Assembly (NCBI RefSeq): GCF_000721935.1
Contig: NZ_KL585413.1
Span: 66,658 to 72,939, forward strand
DNA: 6,282 nt
Origin: Streptomyces sp. NRRL WC-3549
GTDB lineage: Bacteria > Actinomycetota > Actinomycetes > Streptomycetales > Streptomycetaceae
Reading direction: 5' to 3'
Both the position numbers and the translations under genes were made by a program. Shown one piece after another: positions 1 to 6,053 of the stretch. The first letter of the stretch is position 1. The number at the start of each line of letters is the position of its first letter. The notes under the pieces are model-generated. The model was not told the origin of the DNA and searched no databases. It saw only the letters and a list, made by a program, of their open reading frames with translations.

Positions 1-13
1 CGCCGGCGGCCCC

Positions 14-35
14 CGACCGCGTCCCCCCACGGTCG
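14..35 (-). terminator. Possible hairpin terminator of the regulator gene
   Basis: CGACCG (14-19) and CGGTCG (30-35) can pair as a 6-bp GC-rich stem with a 10-nt loop, about 65 nt downstream of the regulator's stop on its transcript. No T-tract follows, as is common for actinomycete hairpins. The stem is short for such GC-rich DNA and could be chance. I see no other feature in positions 1-100 apart from the tandem repeat. Confidence 0.25.
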
Positions 36-54
36 CGCAGAGGCGAACGGAGCC

Positions 55-86
55 GCGCCCCTCGCGCCCCGCGCCCCTCGCGCCCC
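55..86. repeat. Perfect 16-bp tandem repeat, two copies
   Basis: The unit GCGCCCCTCGCGCCCC occurs at 55-70 and again, without mismatch or gap, at 71-86. Each unit is itself built from two GCGCCCC blocks. It lies 14 bp beyond the stop codon of the leftward regulator gene, in otherwise non-coding DNA. I know of no function; replication slippage in GC-rich DNA is the simplest explanation. Confidence 0.8.
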
Positions 87-100
87 GGGCACCGGCTCCC

Positions 101-940
101 TCAGGGCAGCAGCCCGGCCCGGCGCGCCGCCACCACCGCCTCCAGCCGGGTGTGCGCCCCCAGCCTGCGCATCGCCGAACGCAGATACGCCTTCACGGTC
201 TCCGGCCGCAGCCCCAGCCGCTCGGCCGCCACCGCGTTCGTCGCACCCGACGCGACACAGGCGAGCACGTCCACCTCCCGGGGCGCCAGCCGTACGGACC
301 CGGGCCCGGCCGGACGCCCGCTCCCCGCGGCCGAGGCGAGCCTCCCGCACACGGAGAGCAGCTCGTCCCGCAGGGCCGGGTCGGCGATCCGGGGCGCCAG
401 CGCGCGCAGCTCGCGGTGCGCCTCCCGCACGTCCTCCCAGGTGTCGGCCCCCGTCCCCGTCAGCTGCTCCTGGGTGGCGGTGAGCAGCTGCCGCACCTCG
501 TCCCGCACGGCCAGCGCCTGCTCCACGTCCCGGGCGGCGGAGGCCGCCGCGTCGAACGTGCGGTCCCCGAGCGCGTGGGGCGTGCGCAGCGCCCCGTACA
601 GCACCCCGCGCACCCTGCGGCGTACGACGACGGGCACCGCGACGACCGAACGCAGGCCCTCCGCCGCCACGGCGGTGTCGTACTCGTGGCTGATGTGGCG
701 GGCGGAGGCGTAGTCGGTCACCGCGCAGGGCCGTGACAGGGCGATCGCCTTGCCGCCGAGCCCGCTGCCCGCCGAGATGACGAGCCCGCGCAGCGCGGAG
801 CTCTGCGCGCCGCTCAGCTCCGCGATGCGGGCGTGCCGGGCGTCGGAGAGCAGCCCGCCGAAGACCACGGGCAGCCCGCTGGTCAGCCGCAGCCTCGACA
901 GGGCCGCCTGGAGTTCGGTCGTCTCGCCCGGTTCTCCCAC
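101..940 (-). CDS. GAF-domain / LuxR-type helix-turn-helix transcriptional regulator
   Basis: This is a probable DNA-binding regulator. From the GTG at 940 it has 279 residues. An in-frame GTG at 1006 would give 301, but has no Shine-Dalgarno, whereas 940 has GGGGA at 948-952 with 7-nt spacing. In 301-residue numbering, about 45-167 looks like a GAF sensor: a glycine-rich loop near 79-85 and the strand pattern SVVAVPVVVRRRVRGVLYG at 120-138. A helical, probably coiled-coil linker follows at about 155-225. The C-terminal 60 residues are a LuxR-type HTH: LAPREVDVLACVASG, then the recognition helix region ETVKAYLRSAMRRLG (269-283). There is no receiver-domain phosphorylation site, so a small ligand or a partner protein is the likelier signal. 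It is transcribed divergently from two acyl-CoA synthetase genes, which suggests it controls them and perhaps itself. The family call is firm; ligand and targets are inference. Confidence 0.88.
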   Translation of the reverse strand: MGEPGETTELQAALSRLRLTSGLPVVFGGLLSDARHARIAELSGAQSSALRGLVISAGSGLGGKAIALSRPCAVTDYASARHISHEYDTAVAAEGLRSVVAVPVVVRRRVRGVLYGALRTPHALGDRTFDAAASAARDVEQALAVRDEVRQLLTATQEQLTGTGADTWEDVREAHRELRALAPRIADPALRDELLSVCGRLASAAGSGRPAGPGSVRLAPREVDVLACVASGATNAVAAERLGLRPETVKAYLRSAMRRLGAHTRLEAVVAARRAGLLP

Positions 941-966
941 GGGAACATCCCCGTTCGCTCGTCGGT

Positions 967-982
967 ACCCCCGTCCGGGGGT
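967..982. promoter_or_regulatory. Inverted repeat, candidate operator 1
   Basis: ACCCCCGTCCGGGGGT is a near-perfect 16-bp palindrome: seven paired bases in each arm around a central TC. With the regulator start at 940 it falls in that gene's 5' leader; with the start at 1006 it would be inside the coding region. It could bind a dimeric regulator or form a hairpin in either transcript. Confidence 0.4.
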
Positions 983-1000
983 GGTGAGATCTGGGTCACC
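983..1000. promoter_or_regulatory. Inverted repeat, candidate operator 2
   Basis: GGTGA (983-987) and TCACC (996-1000) form an inverted repeat with an 8-nt spacer, directly abutting candidate operator 1. It lies between the divergent regulator and synthetase genes. The arms are short, so confidence comes mainly from the crowding of three such elements in 50 bp. Confidence 0.3.
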
Positions 1001-1016
1001 GTTCACATGATGTCAA
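987..1016 (-). promoter_or_regulatory. Possible promoter of the regulator gene
   Basis: On the minus strand TTGACA (1016-1011) is an exact sigma-70 -35 hexamer. The best -10 at 18-bp spacing is AGATCT (992-987), a poor match. Transcription would begin near 980 and give a leader of about 40 nt before the GTG at 940, which agrees with that start. The -35 lies inside candidate operator 3. Confidence 0.3.
1002..1016. promoter_or_regulatory. Inverted repeat, candidate operator 3
   Basis: TTCACATGATGTCAA is a 15-bp imperfect palindrome in which six of seven base pairs match around a central G. It covers the minus-strand TTGACA, so a protein bound here would directly affect regulator transcription. 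It is the most AT-rich stretch in this gap, as expected of a control site. Confidence 0.4.
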
Positions 1017-1018
1017 AG

Positions 1019-1038
1019 CCCGTCGTCCCGCAGACGGG
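1019..1038 (+). promoter_or_regulatory. Stem-loop in the leader of the synthetase operon
   Basis: CCCGTC (1019-1024) and GACGGG (1033-1038) form a perfect 6-bp stem with an 8-nt loop. It ends 8 nt before the ribosome binding site at 1047. It could protect the 5' end or modulate initiation, or be chance in GC-rich DNA. No alternative pairing with the Shine-Dalgarno was obvious. Confidence 0.3.
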
Positions 1039-1046
1039 TCCGCACC

Positions 1047-1054
1047 GAGGAGGA
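1047..1054 (+). promoter_or_regulatory. Ribosome binding site of the first synthetase
   Basis: GAGGAGGA sits 3 nt before the ATG at 1058. It fixes that start against the much longer open frame beginning at 833, whose extra part runs antisense to the regulator gene. The core AGGAGG is a near-ideal Shine-Dalgarno, though slightly close to the start. Confidence 0.8.
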
Positions 1055-1057
1055 CAC

Positions 1058-2734
1058 ATGCCGGCAACCAGCGCGACGGAGACGTTCCGGGCCGCCCGGG
1101 ACTTTCTGCTGGAGCACCGTGACGACTACGCGAAGGCCCACGCGGGCTTCCGCTGGCCCCGGCCGCCCCACTTCAACTGGGCGCTCGACTGGTTCGACGT
1201 CATCGCCGAGGGCAACGACCGCACGGCCCTGCACATCGTCGAGGAGGACGGCACCCGTACCGAGGTGTCCTTCGCCGAGATGGCGGCCCGCTCGAACCGG
1301 GCGGCGAACTGGATGCGGTCCCAGGGCGTCGCGGCCGGTGACCGCGTCCTGGTCATGCTCGGCAACCAGACGGAGCTGTGGGAGACCGCGCTCGCCGCGA
1401 TGAAGCTGCGCGCCGTCGTCATCCCCGCCACCCCGCTGCTGGGCCCCGTCGACCTGCGCGACCGGGTGGAGCGCGGCCGGGTCCGGCACGTCCTCGTGCG
1501 GTCCGCGGACACCGCGAAGTTCGACGAGGTGCCCGGCGACCACACCCGGATCGCGGTCGGCGACGCCGTCGAGGGCTGGCTGTCGTACGGGGACGCCGCC
1601 GACGCCCCCGACACCTTCGCACCGGACCGGGAGACCGACGCCGACGAGGCGCTGATGCTCTACTTCACCTCCGGGACGACCGCCAGCCCCAAGCTCGTCG
1701 AGCACACCCACGTGTCCTACCCGGTCGGTCACCTGTCGACGATGTACTGGATCGGGCTCAAGCCCGGCGACGTCCACCTGAACATCTCCTCGCCGGGCTG
1801 GGCGAAGCACGCCTGGTCGAACCTCTTCGCCCCCTGGAACGCCGAGGCCACCGTCTTCATCTTCAACTACACCCGGTTCGACGCGGCCCGGCTGATGGCG
1901 GAGATGGACCGCTCGGCGGTGACCAGCTTCTGCGCCCCGCCGACCGTCTGGCGCATGCTCATCCAGGCCGACCTGTCGCAGCTGAGGACGCCCCCGCGCG
2001 AGGTCGTCGCCGCCGGTGAGCCCCTCAACCCGGAGGTCATCGAGAGCGTCCGGCGGGCCTGGGGCGTCACCATCAGGGACGGCTTCGGGCAGACGGAGAC
2101 CGCCGTGCAGGTCGCCAACACCCCCGGGCAGCCGATGAAGACGGGCTCCATGGGCCGCCCGAGCCCCGGCTACACGGTGGAGCTGCTGGACCCGGTGACG
2201 GGGGCGCCGGGCGCCGTGGAGGGGGAGATCTCCCTCGATCTGTCGTCCGCGCCCGTCGGCCTGATGACGGGCTACCACGGTGACCCCGAGCGCACCGCGC
2301 GCGCCATGGCCGGCGGCTACTACCGCACCGGTGACATCGGCTCCCGGGACGAGGACGGCTACATCACCTACATCGGCCGGAGCGACGACGTCTTCAAGGC
2401 CAGCGACTACAAGATCTCGCCGTTCGAGCTGGAGAGCGCCCTGCTGGAGCACGAGGCGGTCGCCGAGGCGGCGGTCGTGCCCGCCCCGGACCCGGTGCGG
2501 CTCGCCGTGCCGAAGGCGTACGTGGTGCTCGCGGAGGGCTGGGAGCCGGGGCCGGACACCGCGAAGGTGCTGTTCGCCCACTCCCGGGCCGTCCTCGCCC
2601 CCTACAAGCGGATCCGCAGGCTGGAGTTCGCCGACCTGCCCAAGACCGTCTCCGGGAAGATCCGCCGGATCGAACTGCGCGAGGCGACCGCCCGCGGCAC
2701 CGGGGCCGAGTACGACGAGGGGGACCTGCGATGA
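1058..2734 (+). CDS. AMP-forming acyl-CoA synthetase (acetyl/medium-chain type), ANL superfamily
   Basis: A 558-residue cytoplasmic ligase that activates a carboxylic acid with ATP to an acyl-adenylate and then to the CoA thioester. Motifs in order: phosphate-binding loop TSGTTASPK (204-212), adenylate-binding DGFGQTE (341-347), YRTGD with the ribose-binding Asp (D426), hinge motif GRSDD (R441, D443), and the A10 loop PKTVSGK with the catalytic lysine K534. Length and layout resemble acetyl-CoA and medium-chain (ACSM-like) synthetases. The acid is unknown: short- or medium-chain or aromatic all remain open. PKTVSGK also fits the PX4GK signature of ligases switched off by acetylation of that lysine. 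Oddly, the A8 glycine (SG-H/Y-RIG in Acs and ACSM enzymes) is Asp here (D450). The stop overlaps the next ligase start as ATGA, so the two are co-translated. Confidence 0.9.
   Translation: MPATSATETFRAARDFLLEHRDDYAKAHAGFRWPRPPHFNWALDWFDVIAEGNDRTALHIVEEDGTRTEVSFAEMAARSNRAANWMRSQGVAAGDRVLVMLGNQTELWETALAAMKLRAVVIPATPLLGPVDLRDRVERGRVRHVLVRSADTAKFDEVPGDHTRIAVGDAVEGWLSYGDAADAPDTFAPDRETDADEALMLYFTSGTTASPKLVEHTHVSYPVGHLSTMYWIGLKPGDVHLNISSPGWAKHAWSNLFAPWNAEATVFIFNYTRFDAARLMAEMDRSAVTSFCAPPTVWRMLIQADLSQLRTPPREVVAAGEPLNPEVIESVRRAWGVTIRDGFGQTETAVQVANTPGQPMKTGSMGRPSPGYTVELLDPVTGAPGAVEGEISLDLSSAPVGLMTGYHGDPERTARAMAGGYYRTGDIGSRDEDGYITYIGRSDDVFKASDYKISPFELESALLEHEAVAEAAVVPAPDPVRLAVPKAYVVLAEGWEPGPDTAKVLFAHSRAVLAPYKRIRRLEFADLPKTVSGKIRRIELREATARGTGAEYDEGDLR
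2717..2724 (+). promoter_or_regulatory. Ribosome binding site of the second synthetase, inside the first gene
   Basis: GAGGGGGA lies 6 nt before the ATG at 2731, within the last codons of the upstream ligase. With the ATGA stop/start overlap it supports coupled translation and selects 2731 as the start. Confidence 0.65.
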
Positions 2735-4341
2735 GTGACGAGCTGTCCTACACCCACGGCACCGGCACCACACCGCTGCTCGGCGACACCGTCGGACGCA
2801 ACCTCGCCCGGGCCGTCGAGGCCTTCCCGGAGCGCGAGGCCCTGGTCGACGTGGCGTCCGGGCGCCGCTGGACGTACGCCGAGTTCGGCGCCGCCGTCGA
2901 GGAGCTGGCGCGGGCGCTCATGGCGTCCGGGGTGGCCAAGGGCGACCGGGTCGGCATCTGGGCCGTCAACTGCCCGGAGTGGGTGTTCGTCCAGTACGCC
3001 ACGGCCCGCATCGGCGCCGTCATGGTCAACGTCAATCCGGCCTACCGCGCGCACGAGCTGAGGTTCGTCCTCGACCAGGCCGGCATCGGTCTGCTGATCG
3101 CGTCGCTCGCCCACCGCACCAGCGACTACCGGGCGCTCGTCGAGCAGGTCCGGGACGACTGCCCCGCGCTCGGGGCCGTCCACTTCATCGGCGACCGGTC
3201 CTGGGACGACCTGCTCCGGGCCGCCGCCTCGGTCACGCCCGAGCAGCTCGCCGCCCGTGAGGCCGGGCTGTCCTGCGACGACCCGATCAACATCCAGTAC
3301 ACGTCGGGCACCACCGGATTCCCCAAGGGGGCCACCCTCTCCCACCACAACATCCTCAACAACGGATACTTCGTGGGCGAGTTGGTCGCCTACAGCGAGC
3401 ACGACCGGGTCTGCCTGCCGGTGCCCTTCTACCACTGCTTCGGCATGGTCATGGGCAATCTCGGCATCACCTCGCACGGTGCCTGCATCGTGATCCCGGC
3501 CCCCGTCTTCGAACCCGCCGCCGTGCTCGAAGCCGTCCAGCGCGAACGCTGCACCTCGCTCTACGGCGTCCCCACCATGTTCATCGCGGAACTCGACCTG
3601 CCGGACTTCGCCTCGTACGACCTCTCCTCGCTGCGGACCGGGATCATGGCCGGGTCCCCCTGCCCGGTGGAGGTGATGAAACGGGTCGTCGCCGAGATGC
3701 ACATGGACGAGGTGTCCATCTGCTACGGGATGACGGAGACCTCCCCGGTCTCCACCCAGACCCGCCGCGACGACGACCTGGAGCGCCGCACGGGCACGGT
3801 GGGCCGGGTGATGCCGCACATCGAGGTGAAGGTGACCGACCCGGTGACGGGGGTGACCGTCCCGCGCGGCGAGGCCGGTGAGCTGTGCACGCGCGGATAC
3901 AGCGTGATGCTCGGCTACTGGAACGAACCGGAACGGACCGCCGAGGTCATCGACGCGGGCCGCTGGATGCACACCGGGGACCTCGCGGTGATGCGGGAGG
4001 ACGGATACGTCCAGATCATCGGCCGCATCAAGGACATGATCATCCGGGGCGGCGAGAACGTGTACCCCCGGGAGGTCGAGGAGTTCCTCCACGGCCATCC
4101 GAAGATCGCCGACGTCCAGGTGGTCGGCGTGCCGGACGAGAAGTACGGCGAGGAGATCCTGGCCTGTGTCATCGCCCGCGACCCGGCCGATCCGCCGACG
4201 CCGGAGGAGCTGGCGGCGTACTGCCGTGAGCGGTTGGCCCACTACAAGATCCCCCGCCGGCTGCGTGTCCTCGACGCCTTCCCGATGACGGTCAGCGGCA
4301 AGGTCCGCAAGGTCGAACTGCGGGAGGGGTACGGGGAGTAG
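2731..4341 (+). CDS. AMP-forming fatty-acyl-CoA synthetase (FadD/ACSF2-like), ANL superfamily
   Basis: A 536-residue acyl-CoA synthetase, probably acting on medium- or long-chain fatty acids, cytoplasmic or loosely membrane-associated; there is no signal peptide or membrane helix. Motifs: phosphate-binding loop [10 protein letters not shown] (191-200), YGMTETSP (332-339), WMHTGDLA with the ribose-binding D417, hinge [16 protein letters not shown] (431-446) and A10 loop PMTVSGK with catalytic K524. All key residues are standard, unlike the A8 change in the upstream ligase. Like that gene it carries PX4GK, so both may respond to lysine acetylation. Pairing two different ligase subfamilies under one ATGA junction suggests that the products of one pathway, or acids of different chain length, are activated together. 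No acyl-CoA dehydrogenase, thiolase or other beta-oxidation gene is in view, so the pathway is not defined. The exact substrate cannot be read from sequence. Confidence 0.92.
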   Translation: MSDELSYTHGTGTTPLLGDTVGRNLARAVEAFPEREALVDVASGRRWTYAEFGAAVEELARALMASGVAKGDRVGIWAVNCPEWVFVQYATARIGAVMVNVNPAYRAHELRFVLDQAGIGLLIASLAHRTSDYRALVEQVRDDCPALGAVHFIGDRSWDDLLRAAASVTPEQLAAREAGLSCDDPINIQYTSGTTGFPKGATLSHHNILNNGYFVGELVAYSEHDRVCLPVPFYHCFGMVMGNLGITSHGACIVIPAPVFEPAAVLEAVQRERCTSLYGVPTMFIAELDLPDFASYDLSSLRTGIMAGSPCPVEVMKRVVAEMHMDEVSICYGMTETSPVSTQTRRDDDLERRTGTVGRVMPHIEVKVTDPVTGVTVPRGEAGELCTRGYSVMLGYWNEPERTAEVIDAGRWMHTGDLAVMREDGYVQIIGRIKDMIIRGGENVYPREVEEFLHGHPKIADVQVVGVPDEKYGEEILACVIARDPADPPTPEELAAYCRERLAHYKIPRRLRVLDAFPMTVSGKVRKVELREGYGE

Positions 4342-4549
4342 GGCGCGGCGGGCGCTCGCCGCGGGTGGCCGCGGCCCATTCGATGAGCAGGACCTCGTAC
4401 TGCGCGGACTCCACGGACGACCAGTCCTGGCCGGCCCGCTCGTCCACGAGCGCACGGATCGCCTCGTTCGCCTCGACGACGGCGGGGTGCGTCGGCTGCG
4501 TCGGGAAAACGGGCGCGTAGGCAGGGGGAAGGAGTGGAGTTAAGACCAT
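4292..4549 (-). CDS. Small protein of unknown function with a TTA codon
   Basis: I do not recognise this 85-residue protein with certainty. The N-terminal 25 residues are Pro-rich. A central part, about 24-62 ([20 protein letters not shown], then an acidic helix-forming stretch to IEWAAATR), looks like a compact helical unit. The tail is Arg/Pro-rich with CGPC near the end. Codons in the central part have very high GC at third positions, which supports coding. Codon 3 is TTA, the only in-frame TTA I found in the window; in Streptomyces such codons need the bldA tRNA and are typical of late or developmental genes. ATG at 4549 is the only workable start, since an in-frame TAG lies four codons upstream. 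It has no well-spaced Shine-Dalgarno; TAGAGT ends 6 nt before the ATG, suggesting leaderless expression. The 3' end overlaps the second ligase by 50 bp on the opposite strand. Confidence 0.6.
   Translation of the reverse strand: MVLTPLLPPAYAPVFPTQPTHPAVVEANEAIRALVDERAGQDWSSVESAQYEVLLIEWAAATRGERPPRPTPRTPPAVRPCGPCR
4344..4363. terminator. Hairpin at the convergent gene ends
   Basis: CGCGGCG (4344-4350) and CGCCGCG (4357-4363) make a perfect 7-bp GC stem with a 6-nt loop, beginning 3 nt after the TAG stop of the second ligase. There is no T-tract. It could end the ligase operon transcript. It lies inside the C-terminal codons of the opposing small gene, and a second palindrome, GGCCGCGGCC, follows at 4367-4376. 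Confidence 0.5.
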
Positions 4550-4561
4550 GCCTTCACTCTA
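4550..4561 (-). promoter_or_regulatory. Possible -10 element for leaderless expression of the small gene
   Basis: TAGAGT (4561-4556) followed by exactly 6 nt (GAAGGC) and then ATG would place the transcription start at the first base of the start codon. No convincing -35 hexamer sits at 17-18 bp. GAAGG is only 1 nt from the ATG, too close to act as a normal ribosome binding site. Confidence 0.3.
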
Positions 4562-4621
4562 CGTCCCCATACTGACAACAGTCCGAACATATATGGCTCG
4601 TGGGGGCAGGGGTGACCGAAA

Positions 4622-5149
4622 TCATGCCCTGGGACAGGTGTGAACTTCCCGGCGCATGCAGACCCGTGGCCACCGGTCCAGGCCGAGTCCGGCCTCCCGC
4701 GCCCTGATCTCGCGGAGTCCCTGGCCGATCTCGTCCGCCGCCAGTGTCCGGAAACCGATGCGCGCGTAGTACGGGGCGTTCCAGGGGACCCCGGCGAACG
4801 TGGTGAGGGTGAGGGCGTCCAGTCCCTGGGTGGCGGCCCGGTCGGCGAGGTGGGCGATGAGCGCGCGGCCCACGCCCCGGCGGGCGGCCGCCGGCGCCAC
4901 CGAGACCTGCTCGATGTGGGCGGCCCCGTCCACCCGGTCCGCGAGCAGATAACCGACCGGGTGGTCGTCCGCCCCCTCGGCCGCCACCCAGCACCGGCCC
5001 GACCGGGCGAAGTCCTCCAGTACGTCCAGTGGTGGTGGCTCGTCGTCGGCGATCGTGTGCATGCCGACCGTCCGGAAGAGCTCGCCCGCGGCGCGCTCGA
5101 CGTCCTGGAGCAGCGGGAATTCGGCACGGTGGGCGGGGCGGATGCGCAT
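4622..5149 (-). CDS. GNAT-family N-acetyltransferase
   Basis: A 175-residue single-domain acetyltransferase predicted to move an acetyl group from acetyl-CoA to an amine; the acceptor is unknown. Motif A is seen as HIEQVSVAPAAARRGVGRAL (78-97): the beta-4 strand followed by the pyrophosphate-binding loop RRGVG. Motif B follows as WNAPYYARIGFR (123-134), where the tyrosines (Y127/Y128) are the usual general-acid candidates. The length is typical for the fold. It starts 20 nt after the stop of the Cys-rich gene on the same strand, so the two may be co-transcribed. There is no Shine-Dalgarno before the ATG at 5149; CATACT lies exactly 6 nt upstream, which could allow a leaderless transcript. The fold is certain; whether the target is a small molecule, peptide or protein is not. 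Confidence 0.88.
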   Translation of the reverse strand: MRIRPAHRAEFPLLQDVERAAGELFRTVGMHTIADDEPPPLDVLEDFARSGRCWVAAEGADDHPVGYLLADRVDGAAHIEQVSVAPAAARRGVGRALIAHLADRAATQGLDALTLTTFAGVPWNAPYYARIGFRTLAADEIGQGLREIRAREAGLGLDRWPRVCMRREVHTCPRA

Positions 5150-5161
5150 GGCGCCAGTATG
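5150..5161 (-). promoter_or_regulatory. Possible -10 element for leaderless expression of the acetyltransferase
   Basis: CATACT (5161-5156) matches four of six bases of the sigma-70 -10 and is followed by GGCGCC and then ATG, a 6-nt gap that would start transcription on the start codon. No clear -35 is visible; TGAGCA at 19-bp spacing is weak. Read-through and re-initiation from the upstream gene is the alternative. Confidence 0.3.
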
Positions 5162-5169
5162 GCGGGGCG

Positions 5170-5886
5170 TCAGGCGCCGGTGCTCACGAGTTCCTCGGCG
5201 GGGCCGTTGACCGGTTGCGGCGTACCCGTGAGGTCCAGGACGAAGAGCGGGACGGCGAGGCCGTCGCCGCGTGCGCGGGCGTCGTCGGAGTAGCCGGCCA
5301 GCGAGAAGAACACGCTGGACACCTCGGAGTTGAGGGCGTTCAGCCAGAGGCATTCGACGTCGCGCAGGGACGTGGGGCGGGTGGTCGAGTCCACCTGGGC
5401 GATGAGCCCGGCCGCCCGCAGGTCGATCCGGGACAGCGGGCGCACCTCCGGCTGGACGACGTCGCGGTACCCCAGCCAGGTCAGATACAGCGCCGCGGCG
5501 CTCACCGCGTCGCGGGCCGTGCGGATCACCGGCGGCCGGAACGGCGGACGCGGGTGCGCGGCGGTGCGGGGGAGCGGTATGTGGGCCGGGGCGGCCGGAC
5601 CCGCGGCGGTGGTGCCGCCGCGGGTGGCCACCGGGCGTACCGGTATGCGCAGCACCGTCCCGCAGGGGCAGCAGAGTTCGGGGTGGGGCCACTGGTCGCG
5701 GCGTCCGCAGCTGTGGCAGCGGACGCTCACCCAGTCGTCCGTCCAGGTGCGGTGCGTGATCGGTACGGCCGGGGCGCCGCGCAGGAGCGGCGGGGCGGTC
5801 GGCGCTCCGCACGGACAGGGGTACACCGGGGTGATGTAGGCGTGGTCCCGGTGACAGACCGGACAGCGCACCGGTACGGACTCCAC
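5170..5886 (-). CDS. Duplicated Cys-motif protein with restriction-endonuclease-like C-terminus
   Basis: A 238-residue cytoplasmic protein. The N-terminal third holds two copies of CxxC-x12-CxC: C8/C11/C24/C26 and C57/C60/C73/C75, 49 residues apart, presumably two zinc ribbons. A Pro/Ala-rich linker (about 84-120) follows. Residues 122-225 resemble the Mrr-type PD-(D/E)xK nuclease fold: helix [17 protein letters not shown], then [19 protein letters not shown], then [14 protein letters not shown] and [10 protein letters not shown]155 fits the metal-binding Asp and Q164 the Q of QxK, but the position of the catalytic lysine is Asp (D166), so cleavage activity is doubtful; DNA or RNA binding without cutting is possible. 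The GTG at 5886 has GGAAGGGG ending 6 nt upstream, so the start is secure. No methyltransferase or other defence gene is adjacent. The nuclease-like call is from recognition of the pattern, not a search. Confidence 0.72.
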   Translation of the reverse strand: MESVPVRCPVCHRDHAYITPVYPCPCGAPTAPPLLRGAPAVPITHRTWTDDWVSVRCHSCGRRDQWPHPELCCPCGTVLRIPVRPVATRGGTTAAGPAAPAHIPLPRTAAHPRPPFRPPVIRTARDAVSAAALYLTWLGYRDVVQPEVRPLSRIDLRAAGLIAQVDSTTRPTSLRDVECLWLNALNSEVSSVFFSLAGYSDDARARGDGLAVPLFVLDLTGTPQPVNGPAEELVSTGA

Positions 5887-6000
5887 GGGCTGCCCCTTCC
5901 CGCCGCGGGCGTCGCGGCCTCGCTCTCCGTGCCTCCATCGTCCACCAACCGCGATGTTCTGGGCAGGGACTTGGCGGATTTCGTGGGGCCGTTCCCTCTC

Positions 6001-6030
6001 TTGACGGCCGTCGAGGGCTCGCCTTACATT
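6001..6030 (+). promoter_or_regulatory. Predicted sigma-70-type promoter of gcl
   Basis: TTGACG (6001-6006) and TACATT (6025-6030) match five and four of six consensus bases at 18-bp spacing. Transcription would start near 6037, leaving a leader of about 92 nt before the ATG at 6129. This AT-rich island stands out in the surrounding GC-rich DNA. The rest of the 242-bp divergent gap (5887-6000) shows no clear promoter for the leftward gene. Confidence 0.5.
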
Positions 6031-6032
6031 AC

Positions 6033-6047
6033 TTCCGTATAGCAGAA
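6033..6047. promoter_or_regulatory. Operator-like site 1 before gcl
   Basis: TTCCGTATAGCAGAA covers the predicted transcription start. It has imperfect dyad symmetry (TTC/GAA outer arms, G/C inside). It shares 10 of 15 bases with the site at 6054-6068, giving the joint pattern TTCCRTRWWGCRGAA. Position and symmetry suit a repressor. Confidence 0.45.
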
Positions 6048-6053
6048 CCGATA

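Noticed and set aside
833..1057. Upstream extension of the first ligase frame
   Set aside because: It would run antisense through the regulator gene and the operator region; the ATG at 1058 has an excellent ribosome binding site.
2189..2204. An identical 16-nt stretch in both ligases (2189-2204 and 3838-3853)
   Set aside because: It encodes the shared DPVTG turn in the same high-GC codons; this is convergence at a similar position rather than a recombination site.
1013..2773. A 586-residue open frame on the minus strand opposite the first ligase
   Set aside because: Its product is an Arg/Gly/His/Val-rich low-complexity sequence with no recognisable domain, and the opposite strand encodes a complete ligase. 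It is a GC-bias shadow.
2602..4455. A 617-residue open frame on the minus strand opposite the second ligase
   Set aside because: Same pattern: a shadow of the ligase, with no motif, no suitable ribosome binding site, and overlap with the credible small gene.
4588..4595. The AT-rich palindrome CATATATG between the acetyltransferase and the small gene
   Set aside because: It stands out in base composition but is only 8 bp, and no suitably spaced -35 was found on either strand.
4548..4643. A 31-codon plus-strand frame with GGAG 8 nt before its ATG
   Set aside because: The ribosome binding site is decent, but the product has no recognisable feature and the frame is antisense to the start of the small gene and the end of the acetyltransferase. 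Likely chance.
4622..5149. The GNAT protein as the acetyltransferase that controls the two ligases through their PX4GK lysines
   Set aside because: It is attractive by proximity, but the gene is in a separate convergent unit, and I see nothing specific to known protein acetyltransferases of the Pat or AcuA type.
5029..6042. A 337-residue plus-strand frame across the acetyltransferase and Cys-rich genes
   Set aside because: The product is low-complexity Arg/Gly/Ala-rich. The minus-strand genes show real domains and the expected third-position GC.
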